From Phycomyces nitens (Eukaryota; Mucoromycota; Mucoromycetes; Mucorales; Phycomycetaceae), in contig JAHRBC010000007.1 in the NCBI GenBank assembly GCA_022702545.1, forward strand, positions 3,224,001 to 3,288,000: a DNA stretch of 64,000 nt. Direction: 5' to 3'. The notes below the pieces were generated by a model that saw only the letters and a list, made by a program, of their open reading frames with translations, did no database searches and was not told where the DNA came from. Of the stretch, positions 10,190-21,615 are shown piece by piece (position 1 is the first letter of the stretch; each line of letters opens with the position of its first letter). The translations under genes were made by a program, and so were the position numbers.

Positions 10190-12405
10190 CTAGAAAGATG
10201 GTCCATAATTACTGCTGCTTCTAAAAAATAAAAGGTAAGTTTTTATCTATAGATTCGCCTACCAAACCAACACTCACCCTCGGTCTCGCTTCATCGATGC
10301 TACTTCTCGGCGAAGCCCTGCGAGCTCGTTTTCCATGTTATAATCACGATGCTTAAGCTGAGCAATGTATTCGACAGCTAATATGTATATGTATATATGT
10401 ATATATGTTATTTTAATTATTATCATATGTTTATTATTGCAATTGAAATCTTACCTTTGCTCAAGATCTCCCATTTACTCGTCTTGAGATTCTTCTCGGC
10501 AGGAAGTGAGTCTCGCAATTCATCAAAGAGCTCCTTCATTTCTTTTCGCCTCTTTCGCTCGGCTAGTTTGTGGCTAACTCGCAGCTCAGGACTGCGAGAG
10601 TATGGGGTCTCTGACTTGTTTCCAGACTTGTCTTCTTCGCTTGGATCCCCACCCATGTCATCATGGTTTAGATACGAGTCCGAAGCGTCGGGATAGTAAG
10701 AATGGCCAGGGTCTGTAGGCTCAGGCGACTCGTCGTGTATTATGTTGTGCTGGAGACGAGTAGGGGTTGGGGGATAGGGGTGGGGGAGGTCTTGGGTGCT
10801 TGGGTGACGTCGCATGGCAACTACTGGCATAGAGGCACGTCGTCCCAGGGATGGACTGGAGTCAGAGGTAGCCTCGTCAGTCATGATTGATTTGCGACGG
10901 TTGTGGACCAGAGGGTTGCCGGCTGGAGCATAGGGGTGGGCGTGGTTTCGTTGCTGGTAGTGATTGTCTGTTCCAGACGAGGAGATATGGCGCATGCCAT
11001 GGCGTGGGTAGCGAGTGCCATTGCTGATTGCTTCCGGGGTTTTTGGGGGCTGTGGTAGGGTGGTGTTACTGGGATCATGCAAGGTGGGCGTGGAGGAAGA
11101 GGGAGGAGGGCTAGAGGGAGCAGAGTACGGCCCATGAGGGGTTTCTTGGATTGTGGCAGGGAATCTGAAGCCAGCTAAATGATATACAGATATTTGCAAT
11201 GGCAATGGCAATGGCAATAGCAATAGCACATTAATTGCAAAACATTATGTTGGTTAGCTGGGATACTCTCTAGACTTAATCGATCAAACCTCGGTATTTT
11301 GGATTGTTCATCGGAGGACGTGCGTTGAGTGAGCCGTTTGGATAGACTTGCTCGGCTGTGGCAATTGAGTGTCTTCTTTGGAAGGGATCGTAGGCCTGCA
11401 CTTGTGCAACAGCAGGGTGAGGAGCCAAGGGGAGGGAGTCGCGTCGGTTGATATAGTAGTTTGGCTCAGAGGGCTCATGGCTGAAGCGTTTTCCAAACGG
11501 AGATGGGGATGGAGACCGGGAAGGATGATCATACTCGGTTACAACTGTGGCAACCGAACCTCTTCGACTCACACTTGCCGAGGTTGGGTGTGGTAGACTG
11601 CCAATATCTGTAATAGAGGGCCGTCTATACTCCATCGATGGAAATATGGTGTCTGCAGTGGATCCTCTCCGGGAATACTGGTCATACTGTGAGTTTGGCT
11701 CCAGAGGCGAGAGTCCTCTGGCAATGGCTGCTTCCCGTGCGGGTGACATGCCTCGTGGACTATGAATCCCTACAGATGGTCGATGATGAACTTGGGAACC
11801 AGAGACAGACATATCAGACATGCGATGACGGAGGAATTCATCAGAAGTATGGGCCCCAAGGGTTGAATGGTAGGAAGGTGAAATGTGGGAATGGGCACTG
11901 GCTGGGTAGGCCTGTATGTTTCCAATCGGCGGTAGGTGAGGCTTGGATGTGTTCTCTATGAAAGACAACACTTGCTTAGTTCCACTCAACTTCTTCAGGT
12001 CAGAATGTAATCATCAATCGAATGTGTATGTGTGTATGTGTGTATGTGTGTATGTGTGTATGTGTGTGTGTGTGTGTGTTTCTGTGTTTGTGTATAATGT
12101 GGGGAGGGCCAGTGCGTGAATCCAATTGTTATGCTTGGTTACCAAGGCAACCAAACAAAAGCCTTGTTTTTACCATCAGCCCTTTTCTTTTTCTCTCTCT
12201 CTCTCTAAATAGAATAAAGACTACCTTGATTGAAGGATGTTAAATTGGTCTCGGATGATTCATATGGTTCATCGATGACCATCCGGTCAATTGAGTTTCC
12301 ATCCTCTGCAGAAAGTCTTCTTTCTGACTGATGAGTCGTAGAAAGAAATAACTCTCGAGCCGACGGCAGCATGTAGCTTCCGTTTTCTGCACGTACTGTA
12401 TCCAT
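10190..12405 (-). CDS. bHLH transcription factor (class B E-box type)
   Basis: Exons in transcript order: 12405-12225, 11955-11290, 11174-10455, 10377-10278, 10220-10190; phases join to 565 aa. The N-terminal half is low-complexity and rich in Ser/Pro/His, with repeated R-R-G-S and R-R-x-S sites that could be phosphorylated by basophilic kinases. The bHLH begins about residue 483. Basic region H-K-L-A-E-R-K-R-R has the His-Glu-Arg trio that in this family specifies CACGTG-type E-boxes. Helix 1 is [12 protein letters not shown] and helix 2 is K-W-E-I-L-S-K-A-V-E-Y-I. Helix 2 is interrupted by an intron after S-K. A short L-x6-rich tail (about 536-556) could extend helix 2 as a weak zipper. The protein ends S-N-Y-G-P-S-F. 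Start ATG 12405 is the first in the exon; an upstream exon is not excluded. The intron at 11956-12224 carries a TG repeat. Confidence 0.8.
12022..12080. repeat. TG/TATG microsatellite in bHLH intron
   Basis: TGTGTATG units running into pure TG, inside the first intron of the bHLH gene, upstream of its branch site and acceptor. Confidence 0.8.
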
Positions 12406-15400
12406 GAAGAGAAGAGAACAAGTAAAAAAAAGGGAGTTTTTTTTTACTACCGAGGTTCCGAAAACAACAAAAAAGGGGTCCGAAAAAAAAAGAAGAAGAC
12501 AAGCCCTTTGGTCGAGCGAGGTTGAAAATCATAAAATACAAAGGACAAAAAAAAAGAAAAAAAACATGTATACATTTAATTACATTTTAGGCACACATAC
12601 ACACCAGCATTTTTGCACAAGGCGGCTTGGTCATAAAACAATAGATCCTCAAAGATCGAGCCAAAATGGCTGGCAAGATGAATTAATTAGTCGTCTTCGG
12701 CTTTGTTCGTTTGTGTGGGTTAAACTGTCAATAGTTTGGTATTCGCCTAGAGTATACAAAGATTGGCTTTTGTAAGACATTGATCCTAGTATGAATTTTA
12801 GGGACAATTGCACTGCAATCCTTTGCAAAATAGCATGGCTTAATCTTGCCAAATGCACCCATCTCTTTGACTCTTGCTCATCCTATAGTTTTCACTGTAA
12901 TTACAATGAACCGTCACACAAATGTAAAGCCAGCTTTGTCTAATCCCTTGTATTTCTCCTTCTTCTCCTCGAGCACGCGCTGGGCCTCGATCTACTGGAA
13001 GCTAAGAATGCAAAGAAATCCGGCCAGAAAGATAGAATAAATGTATGCGACACGTGGCAGCTGGCAGCAATGACATGAAAAAGGGAGAGAGGGGGTTTTA
13101 TCGTTGTGAATTGTGTTGTACTAGAGGAACACATATGTAATTACCCCGTTTCAGTGAAACGTTATACGCCATGAAGAAGAAGAAGAAGAAATAAGAGCAT
13201 TTGGGCCTGAAAGCACACAGGTTGTTTGATGCACAGTATCCAGAGGAAGATTAGTAAAGACAATTCTTATTAGCTGTGCTCTTGGTCTGAAATGCTTGAA
13301 AAAGCGATTAGTTTTGTCAATAAGTTCAAGCTTACATTAAAATGCCTCACTAAATAACATGGCATTTAAACTCTGTAGACTTTTTACACGAGCCATATAA
13401 AGCACCTCAAAAAAAACACAGGGATTATATTCAAAATGTATAAATATCCACTCTTTGAATTACAAACTCTTTTTTTCTTTCTTTAATGGCTCTTTTGAGT
13501 GGATATATTCAGTGTCCGTCATAACATTTGCCTTTTTAGGAAGTTAATTATAACCTTCCGATGACTGTAAAAGCGAGTACAGGATTTTAGCCTTAATACA
13601 ACGTTTCTACTTGAGATTAAGACGATTTTGGTTTATTTTTATTTTATTTTTATTTTTAGCCAAATAAAAATTAATTTCTAGACAATCAAAAAGAAAAGAA
13701 TAAAAGTTGGTAAAGGGGATTTAGACAAGGTACTGACAGAGTAAGTTAATCGATTATAAAATGGAGGATTTTTACAGATCTGTGATTAAACTGGATTTTA
13801 AATGTGAAACAGTATTTCCTATTTAAACTCATAAAAAATTAGAATTAAAGCCATGTAAGATCATGGAGAATGTATATGCTTTTATGAAAAGCTCAACTCA
13901 AGTATTTATAAACAGAATATTTACTGAATGTCTATTTGCCACTAACAAGCTTTATAACATTATAACAATTGTACAGTTTATATAATGTGTCGGAGATATA
14001 AAAACTGATGCTGCATTTGAATGTTTTTACAAATATAGAGATTATAAATTTTTATAAGACATCACATCTACTATATATGTAAATCAACTGCCTGTGACTA
14101 TGTACCTTTTACTTTTGTCTAAAAAAGGAAAAATACTAATATATGATTAAAGCAACCCTAATAAAATGCGTTTCAAGGAATGTAATCCTTTGTAAGTTGA
14201 AAAGGCTAATCATTTAAAACGAACAAAAGAAGATTTGGTACTCTTGAACAAGTATTCCAGAGTCTTTTCACTTGTCTGCAAAATAGACCAGCACAATGAA
14301 GCATGGGTACAGATCATCAGTGTCAACGAGTTGACTCCCAATAATCTACCATCCAGTCATGCTACATGCCAGCGTGCAGTAGAAAGTGCCAAAATAAAAA
14401 AAGCTTCTTGGGCTCAACAGTTGCATCTCTCTCTCTCTCTCTCTCTGGTGCAAATAAAGACAAATACAATGTCCTTTATGCTCCTCACGATCCTTTAAGC
14501 ACATTTTTACCCACATTTATTAAAGTGCAAGATCAAGTGGATGAAACATCCTTGGTACGCACCGTTCATTACATTTTACACCCATATACGAACAGTACAA
14601 TTTTTGTCCTAGGATGAAGCTCCACTAACCTATATAATCACACTCCTAATCTGGTGTTTCTATGGTTTGTATCTCTTCCCTTTGTTTTATCTTCTGTTTA
14701 TTATGTTTGCATACCTAGGATTATATACACTACAGCCAGCTATTGCTCTCTCTGCCTAGCTTCACTCATATAAAAATACCTTGACAATTATATCAATAAA
14801 GACTGTCTTTCTCAAGCACAAAATCTCTGTCTTATCCTAGTTGCCTAAATTAGTCTTTTATGTTAAACTCAACTCTCATGATTGTTACACAATATATGCC
14901 CTATTTTGGTAATACGATATGTTACAAGTGCGACGTCGCAATTTATATTCTAAAACGGAGATTTTATTCTATTTAGTTGAGGGCAGGGTTGGAAACCTGA
15001 TTAGACCAAGTTCTTGTAAACTATGGCATGGAAGTACCTTGGACCAACTCATATTGAGGTGCATGAAAAGGGTTGATTTTGGTTAGTTGTAAGTATAGCC
15101 TCTCTATTTTTTTATTGGCTGCCTTTATTTACTTTGAAAACATTCTATTATTATTTTTTACCGTGTTCTCTATAAACTCCCTTTGATTCATAATTCATTC
15201 GTAGCACTCGAGGAATTAACGCACAGGCATCCAATGGTTTTCATGTGCCATTAGTACAATGTCACGTGAAATACCCAATGGAAAAAAGTATATGGCGAAT
15301 TGTCACATTCATCACTCTTTAAAAATCCATGGAAAATGGTAATTTAGGTTATTTAACCTGTTCTTGCGATTCCTCAAGGGCAGAGATGCTATTATATGAA

Positions 15401-15936
15401 TATTAGATTTCCTTCGAAGAATATACTTTATATTCTCAATCTATCTCGCTAATGTTCTTTCTTGCATTAAGGAGGAAAGAAGCAAGAAATAAAGGGACCC
15501 TCAGACTAATATCATCATCATTATCATCATTATCATCATCATATTTCTGTCATTGCTATTAAAAGGAGGTTGTTAATGCTCCATATATGAAAGCATTGCT
15601 TCCATGACAATCCCTATAATAAATCTTATATATTTGTTCAACCTTGTCTAAATATATATATATATATATGCCTTAACCTTGTACACCTTGGCATAAAAAC
15701 CCTCGTCTTGGTTTATTTTTAGGAGTCATTTAAAATAATAAAGAGTAGCAGAATGACATATTCCAAATGGCTTCCCCCAAAAGTCAACAATATATCTCGC
15801 TGTTTTATTCCAGAATGTAACAGATAATCTAAATTACATGCATGGTATATTTTCTGGCACTGGTGGATCAGGTAGCTTAACATTGCCAAAACTATTGCGA
15901 GCATCTTTATAAAAAAATATATATATCCAAAGCCAT
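12406..15936. other. Gene-free AT-rich region
   Basis: 3.5 kb without a supportable gene. The left end contains the bHLH promoter and a CA-rich stretch. 13593-14460 is a decayed relative of the transposon at 56 kb (listed separately). CT repeats occur at 14430-14447, an ATC-type repeat at 15514-15545 and TA repeats at 15654-15669. Short frames do not look coding. Confidence 0.55.
13593..14460. mobile_element. Degraded copy of the 56-kb inverted-repeat element
   Basis: The left edge (13600-13640, TTTCTACTTGAGATTAAGAC) matches the inverted-repeat end of the element at 56019-57007, and a following 20-bp AAAATTAATTTCTAGACAAT at 13667-13686 matches 56091-56110 with one change. A second block (about 14115-14450) matches about 56365-56700, including TGCGTTTCAAGGAAT and CAGATCATCAGT. 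The right inverted-repeat end was not found, so this copy is truncated or too diverged. No transposase frame. Confidence 0.55.
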
Positions 15937-17769
15937 TTATTCTTCATTAGACTTGAAAATCAGGTTCTTCAATGAAGCGCATTTAACCAAGATATAACCA
16001 TTTTGGATAATTTTCTGCCAATTGCTATTTTCCATGCTGTGAATATCTTTATAAACTTCTGCCTTTGTAGAGTCAGGACCAGTATTCTCTGGCAAGCCAC
16101 AGAAATACTCTTTGGCTACCTTTGATTCTTCCTTGTCCAACTTTCCTGTTTTCGATTTCGATTGTCGATGCTCCTTTAATTTCTGGTATATAGAATAGAC
16201 CCATATAAACTCTGTAGGATTCTGTAATTTTAAAAAATATTCATTCATTATTTAAAGATTTGTTGTTAATCGTAATCATCAAATTCATAAAACACTCACT
16301 GTCGACAAGGATAGGGCGAATAGATTAAAGGTCTTGGAGTGTTCATAAAATCGAATATTGTCGATATAAAGCTCTGTAATATGGGTTGATGACAGGTCTA
16401 TACAGTCGGTTGATATAGATTCTGACTGGGATCCCATTATATTAACGCATTCAAGTCTCAAACTTTCAAGTTTTTTGCAACAAAAGGAAATATGATTGAG
16501 TGCATTGACAGGGACTGACATCACATTCAACGATAGGTTTTCCAGTCCATGATCTGCCGAAACCGTAGGTGTGGCTGACCTGATGAAGATGGATCCAGCA
16601 GCTATCTTGAAGATCTTTAATGATGGGCATTTATCCAAAAGAACATCCATTGCAACTTTAGTATGTTCGACCCAGATGTCAAGTTCAACTAGATTGCAAG
16701 TATGGAGTCGCTTGGTAAATAGCCAATACAGTTTATCTATCCAGCTCGACCTAATTGTAAGTTTCTGCAAGGTCTTTAAGAATGACTTTGCTGATACCAA
16801 GACATCTTGAAATATTGCAATGTCATCCATGGTGTTGGCCAGAGTTATGTCAAGTTCCTTGATCTGACAGTCTACCCGTTGAAGCTGGCTGCAGAAGTTG
16901 AGATATAATTGTGCATAGCTTTGATTGACCGTGATATGGATGACTTGGAGGTGTTGAAAGGGGAATGGAAGTAGTTCAAACATCTTTGCTGCTTCAAAGC
17001 TCTGGTCATTGGCGGTTCCCGATAATTCAACAGTCTTGAGCGTGCTAATGTTTGGGTACTTGACAGCTATATAGTACAGCCATTCATACGGACAGATATC
17101 GATAATGGCGTCAAAGGTCTTTAGACAGGGCATTGGCTTTACATCTTTGATACTCGATAGTTCTTGTGGGGATATATCCATGGGCTGAGCCCCAAGCAAC
17201 ATGTAGTCTAGCCTGTCCAATTGCTCATTAAGTAACTCCAACTCTTGCATGCTATGGCCAAAAACCACATGTTCATAAAGATCTGGTTGGAACGTTAGTC
17301 GCTTCAAGATGTGTAGATGAGGGAGTATTGAATAAAATGCATCTTTTGCCATATCGGTATAATAGTTTTTTGCATTTATCTCAAGATCTGTAAGATATTT
17401 CCACATATTCCACCCAGTATCAAGAGACAAATCTTTGTCAAGATAGGCTCCACTCCAAGTAAATTGCTGTATGTATGGAAGTTCCTGTTGCAGACACCAA
17501 AGCTGTTGACCATCTATTTCGGTACCTGGGCTGATGGACAGTTTTCGAGTCTTGTGGCCATATCTTTTGATGAGATTGTTTGTTGGGCTGGATATGTCTA
17601 CTGCCTCTGCAAACTGTGTATAATTATGTATAGATATTTGTTCAAAAAGACATTCCTGGAAAGGTGACACCCATTTCTTGCAAACCAGACAGCACTGGGC
17701 AATTTCTTTATTCTGGAGATGGTATCCAATGCACCGTAGAATGTCAAAAGGTAATTCGGATGCCATCAT
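15937..17769 (-). CDS. F-box/LRR-like protein with one intron (paralog 4)
   Basis: Exons 17769-16300 and 16221-15937, joined in phase 0 across a GTGAGT...TTACAG intron of 78 nt; 584 aa. The ATG at 17769 matches the family start (M-M-A-S-E-L-P-F-D-I-L); ATG 17775 would add two residues. The F-box lies at residues 1-45 (C-K-K-W-V-S-P-F-Q-E). The LRR-like core runs to about 485 with H-G-L-E-N-L and H-I-S-F-C-C-K-K-L. Exon 2 encodes exactly the family C-terminal module: W-V-Y-S-I-Y, K-E-E-S-K-V-A-K-E-Y-F and N-G-Y-I-L-V-K-C. It is shorter and more diverged than the other members. Upstream codons in the same frame are hydrophobic/Ile-rich and are judged leader sequence, not protein. SCF receptor role inferred from the family. 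Confidence 0.8.
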
Positions 17770-19026
17770 CGTCATGATGATGATGATAATGATGACTATA
17801 ATGTTTTTAAGAATCTCAAAGAGAAAAATGTTGAATTTTAAAGATGAAGTGTATAAACAGATCCTTTTCTCTGTGATAGGGTACATTACCATACTTGGAT
17901 GATGTGGCTCATTTTCACAGTATAAGCAATAAAGCTTAGTCTTTAAGCCTTGTATGCTTTTGGCTGAATGTTGGTTAAACTAATGAGCTCTAAAGTGGTG
18001 CTGTATAAACTTGCTTTGAAATTTGAACCAACAGATTTTTGACTTAATCTTTTGATAATCTGATGGACTATTTGGCGTGTGTTTGAATGATAAGAGGACT
18101 GAATATATAGCCATAGAGATACTAGATGAATAAAAGGCTAATGATAGAGAGTTGATTGTCCCAAAAAAAATACTTTTGCTTTACGGATAAAAGACAACCA
18201 TCTCAACAAATTTGTCCAAAGCCATCATGATATACAATTCAGCGTCAAGAATACTGCATAGCTACTATATAAAACACTGTTAATATAGTTGTTTTTGGCA
18301 GTGCCTTTGGAATTTTTGCCAGAATTCCTAGACATGATGAAAAATCCAGGATTAATAGCAGAGGATATGCTTATAGATTGAAATCATTGCAAACCTATAA
18401 CAATGTAATATAATGTAATACTATACATTGCGATAATCACAATACTATAGCTGTAAATTCAGGTAAAAACCTATATGGATTCAACAATTATTATCGTGTT
18501 TACCAGAATTATACAAAATGCAAAAGTTAGAGCTCCAGCCTTTAGACCCATATTCAATATATAAATATTTCTGGAATAGCTTTATGTATTTATAGACAAT
18601 GATATACACTTGATGTGCAATATATGGATATAGGTTTTTATGCCTTTATCTCATGTATACAAAACTAATGCCATGTAAAAGCCTACAAAGTCATTTCTAG
18701 TTGAAATTGGGTGTTACGGTGCACAGGGACATTTAAACACATTTTGCACCTTTCTGTGTAATCTCATTCCTAGGGTTGGTTTTTGTATCTATGAAATGTT
18801 CTATATTTTATTCTATTTTATTTATTTCAAAGATGGGTTTGGAAGAATATAATCAAACGATTCGCCCGTATAAAATATACCAGCCAATCAATTGTTTTTT
18901 GTTAAAAAATAAATAAATTCAGTGGCAAATGCATACTACTATATACCAATAACTTTGTATAGAATGTTTTTTTTTATTAGTTTTTTTTTTTTTTAAAAAA
19001 AAAAACAAGTATTCTAAAGGTTGCCA
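17770..19026. other. Gene-free AT-rich spacer
   Basis: Promoter side of paralog 4 (with an ATG/ATC trinucleotide repeat at 17764-17793) and upstream region of the small HTH gene. A long T-then-A run near 18966-19005 could fold on itself. No gene seen. Confidence 0.5.
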
Positions 19027-19452
19027 ATGTATCCCTTCCAGGAAACTTCCAACCATTTTCATATGCCCAGCAATGAAACCGAATATATGGACATTGTGGA
19101 CGACAATGTTGAAAACTATTATTCAAACAATGTCAAACCTGAATCTGCCAATGATGATGTCCAGATGAAAGAAGCAAGAGCCCGTCGACAAAATAGACAT
19201 TACACCGAAGAAGAAATCCTACAGGTGTGCAAGCTTTACTTTGTTGACAATCTTTCAATCGAGGCATCAGGAAAGGCTGTTGGAATGCCTAGGTCAACAG
19301 CCGGGAATATAATTCGACGCCAGAGAGAGAAGCTGGGACTTCCGATGAGAAGAACCGAGCCAAAGAGTCAAAAAGACACAAAGAACTTTGAGGATACTTT
19401 GGCAGACAAGCTCAAGATCATGCTTTATGATAAAGAACATCCCAAAAATTAA
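19027..19452 (+). CDS. Small orphan helix-turn-helix protein
   Basis: 141 aa from ATG 19027. The N-terminal ~55 residues are acidic/Asn-rich. Residues ~58-105 (T-E-E-E-I-L-Q-V-C-K-L-Y, then S-I-E-A-S-G-K-A-V-G-M-P-R-S-T-A-G-N-I-I-R-R-Q-R-E) read as a three-helix HTH like those at the front of pogo/CENP-B/Tc1-type transposases or Psq proteins, with a basic tail R-R-Q-R-E-K-L. No catalytic domain follows, and no convincing splice continuation was found. It may be a captured transposase DNA-binding domain, a transposon remnant or an independent small DNA-binding protein. It sits convergently 273 bp from the 3' end of paralog 5. Function unknown. Confidence 0.55.
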   Translation: MYPFQETSNHFHMPSNETEYMDIVDDNVENYYSNNVKPESANDDVQMKEARARRQNRHYTEEEILQVCKLYFVDNLSIEASGKAVGMPRSTAGNIIRRQREKLGLPMRRTEPKSQKDTKNFEDTLADKLKIMLYDKEHPKN

Positions 19453-19725
19453 ACAAACAAAAAAAATATTGGTGTATTATTAGACAGCATGAGTATAAAG
19501 GTGAACATGAGATTGGGATTTATGGAAGCACATTAGAGTGGGCTAGAAACCGAGACATGGATCTGTTTGGAACTACTCTGTTATTTCTATTATCCCAGAA
19601 CTCTCTTTATAAATAAAATAAACAAAACTAATTTGCAATCAGATTAAAAGAGGTATCAATTTTATTATATTTCTACAAAAATCACAGAATAAAGATTTAT
19701 ACACCAACAATAGCCAAGTCTATGA

Positions 19726-21615
19726 TCATGTCAGGCTATTGTATACACTCTGCCAGAAAATATCATCATAGGTCTTTTCGAGCCTTAGATCATACTTGGC
19801 TATATATTCACATTTCAATTCAACATAGCCTCTTGGGAGATCTTGTTTCCACTTATCCATAGCCACATTTCCTTCATTTGATCTGTATTCCTTCACATTC
19901 TCGACATCCTTACTTTTATCAAAGTGATCAAAGAAACCATGTGCGTAGTCGACTTCTTCTCTTTCCATTATTCTCACCCTAGACCCTCCTCTGTACCGGG
20001 TTAGATCTTCACAATAGGTGTGGAACCATATTGAATCCGTTAGATATCTTGAGCACATGCTATTAGATAGTCGAATATCCGTGTAGTCTGTCTTGCTTTG
20101 GCTATAGTAATTATCTGAGGATGCCAGGGAAACCAAATTGAGACTAGAACTTTGAGGGCTGAGGTTTTTCTGATGAAATTGGACACTGTGTATATGCAAT
20201 AGCTTAAAGCAGGTATATTGCATATTCAGACAGAGACACCCGGTCTCTTGAGACACTGTTCCGGTTACATTTACACCATTTAGACGCATATAGTTGAGCT
20301 GTCGGCACCTAATCGATACATGATCAAACGTCTCAGAATTGACGGTTGCTCCAGTGATATCCAGTATCCGTAATCCATGAGCAGCCGAGCCATTGGAGCC
20401 ATTAGAGCCATTGGGCGTGACAAAGATTGATCCAAGTGAAAACTTTAGCCTTTTGAGGGACACACAATGATCCAGCAAGTTGTCCAAAGAAAGATGAGAG
20501 TTGCATTCGTGAATGTTCAGGTCGACAAGCCGAGAGCAATTTCTAAAGGCTGCATTTAGCATCTGTGGGTCTCTGAAATCGTAGCCGATGGCGTCAAATG
20601 TCTCGACAGTGTCTGATATTGAGTTTGCACATTCTGTGATGCTATTCTCAAGCTGGGCATTCTCATCCTTGTGATAGCAAAATTCGTGAATTAAATTCTT
20701 GATAGGTACATTGAAAGGACGGAGAAGCTTCCAAAATGTGAGATGCAGTTGGTCCGGGTTTCCAGCACTGTACATTCTAGCCGTGTTCAAGTGAGGAAAT
20801 ACATAGGGAAGATCTGTCAAGAGAGCCATGGTCTCGTCCTCGTGTTCGTACTCTAGTTCGTCGTCTTCGCTAATTGCCCATTCAAGAGCACGTATGTTGG
20901 GGTATTTACGTGCAAAATAACATATCCACCGAAGATCTAGGCTGCCGTATCCAAGCTTAAAAGACTTTAAACTGAATGCTGGGGTTGCTTTTTCCATCTG
21001 TGACAGATTTTCTGGTGTGAGCGACGAAAATTTCAATTGAATTGACAGGTGTTCTAGTTGTGGAAGATACATGTGAAGGGTCTCAAAGTCTTTTAGCTCA
21101 AACATCATAACATTTTCCCAGTTATACTGTTCGAGTTCTAGCCGAGTCAGAGAAGGAGTACAGGACAGGATTTCCAAGACGTTCTTTCCTGCGTGAGAAT
21201 ACCCCAATCTAGTCGTATCCACACATAGTTTTGTCAATGATGTCCAAGAATTCCAGTTAGCCGTCCTGCCAAAGCTAGTCTTACTCAGGTTCTTCTTTCC
21301 ACTCTTAAAATGTCGTAGATTCGGGAAGCGTTGTTGGATAACTGAAAGTTGAGTGTCGCTTAGAATGAAGTTTCCGTAAAGGTCGAGTTCTCGCACAAGA
21401 TGTCCGTACTTTTGATAGATATTCTGAGAAGGATTGGCCGAACTACAGACTGCGAATAGCTTTAGTCGGCTACTTATTTCGACCGTATCCCACAAGGACT
21501 CTTCAAAGGGCGTCTTCCATGACTTGCAGGTCTGGACGCATGGGATCTTATCATTAGCTAGGAGGAAGCTTGCAATATGAGCAAGGATTTCGAATGGCAA
21601 TTGAGAAGCAAGCAT
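19726..21615 (-). CDS. F-box/LRR-like protein (paralog 5)
   Basis: Single-exon gene of 629 aa starting M-L-A-S-Q-L-P-F-E-I-L-A-H-I. The F-box spans residues 1-45 (C-K-S-W-K-T-P-F-E-E-S-L-W). The LRR-like core includes L-D-N-L-L-D-H-C-V-S-L-K-R-L and V-S-I-R-C-R-Q-L-N-Y-M. A short N-G-S-N-G-S-N-G-S insertion precedes the H-G-L-R block. The C-terminal module is complete: W-F-H-T-Y-C, R-I-M-E-R-E-E-V-D-Y-A-H, L-P-R-G-Y-V-E-L-K-C, ending with W-Q-S-V-Y-N-S-L-T. It is closest to paralog 3 at the C-terminus, although the two lie 13.7 kb apart on opposite strands. That fits duplication with inversion or gene conversion rather than simple tandem copying. SCF substrate receptor by family. Confidence 0.85.
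   Translation of the reverse strand: MLASQLPFEILAHIASFLLANDKIPCVQTCKSWKTPFEESLWDTVEISSRLKLFAVCSSANPSQNIYQKYGHLVRELDLYGNFILSDTQLSVIQQRFPNLRHFKSGKKNLSKTSFGRTANWNSWTSLTKLCVDTTRLGYSHAGKNVLEILSCTPSLTRLELEQYNWENVMMFELKDFETLHMYLPQLEHLSIQLKFSSLTPENLSQMEKATPAFSLKSFKLGYGSLDLRWICYFARKYPNIRALEWAISEDDELEYEHEDETMALLTDLPYVFPHLNTARMYSAGNPDQLHLTFWKLLRPFNVPIKNLIHEFCYHKDENAQLENSITECANSISDTVETFDAIGYDFRDPQMLNAAFRNCSRLVDLNIHECNSHLSLDNLLDHCVSLKRLKFSLGSIFVTPNGSNGSNGSAAHGLRILDITGATVNSETFDHVSIRCRQLNYMRLNGVNVTGTVSQETGCLCLNMQYTCFKLLHIHSVQFHQKNLSPQSSSLNLVSLASSDNYYSQSKTDYTDIRLSNSMCSRYLTDSIWFHTYCEDLTRYRGGSRVRIMEREEVDYAHGFFDHFDKSKDVENVKEYRSNEGNVAMDKWKQDLPRGYVELKCEYIAKYDLRLEKTYDDIFWQSVYNSLT

Noticed and set aside
9812..10206. 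Gln/Asn-rich minus-strand frames as extra bHLH exons
   Set aside because: The last bHLH exon splices at 10220 in a phase that stops at 10190; the remaining sequence is microsatellite-derived 3' flank.
13933..18930. TTTGCCACT / AGTGGCAAA inverted pair bracketing F-box paralog 4
   Set aside because: Only about 10-11 bp with no extended similarity; expected by chance over 5 kb of AT-rich DNA.
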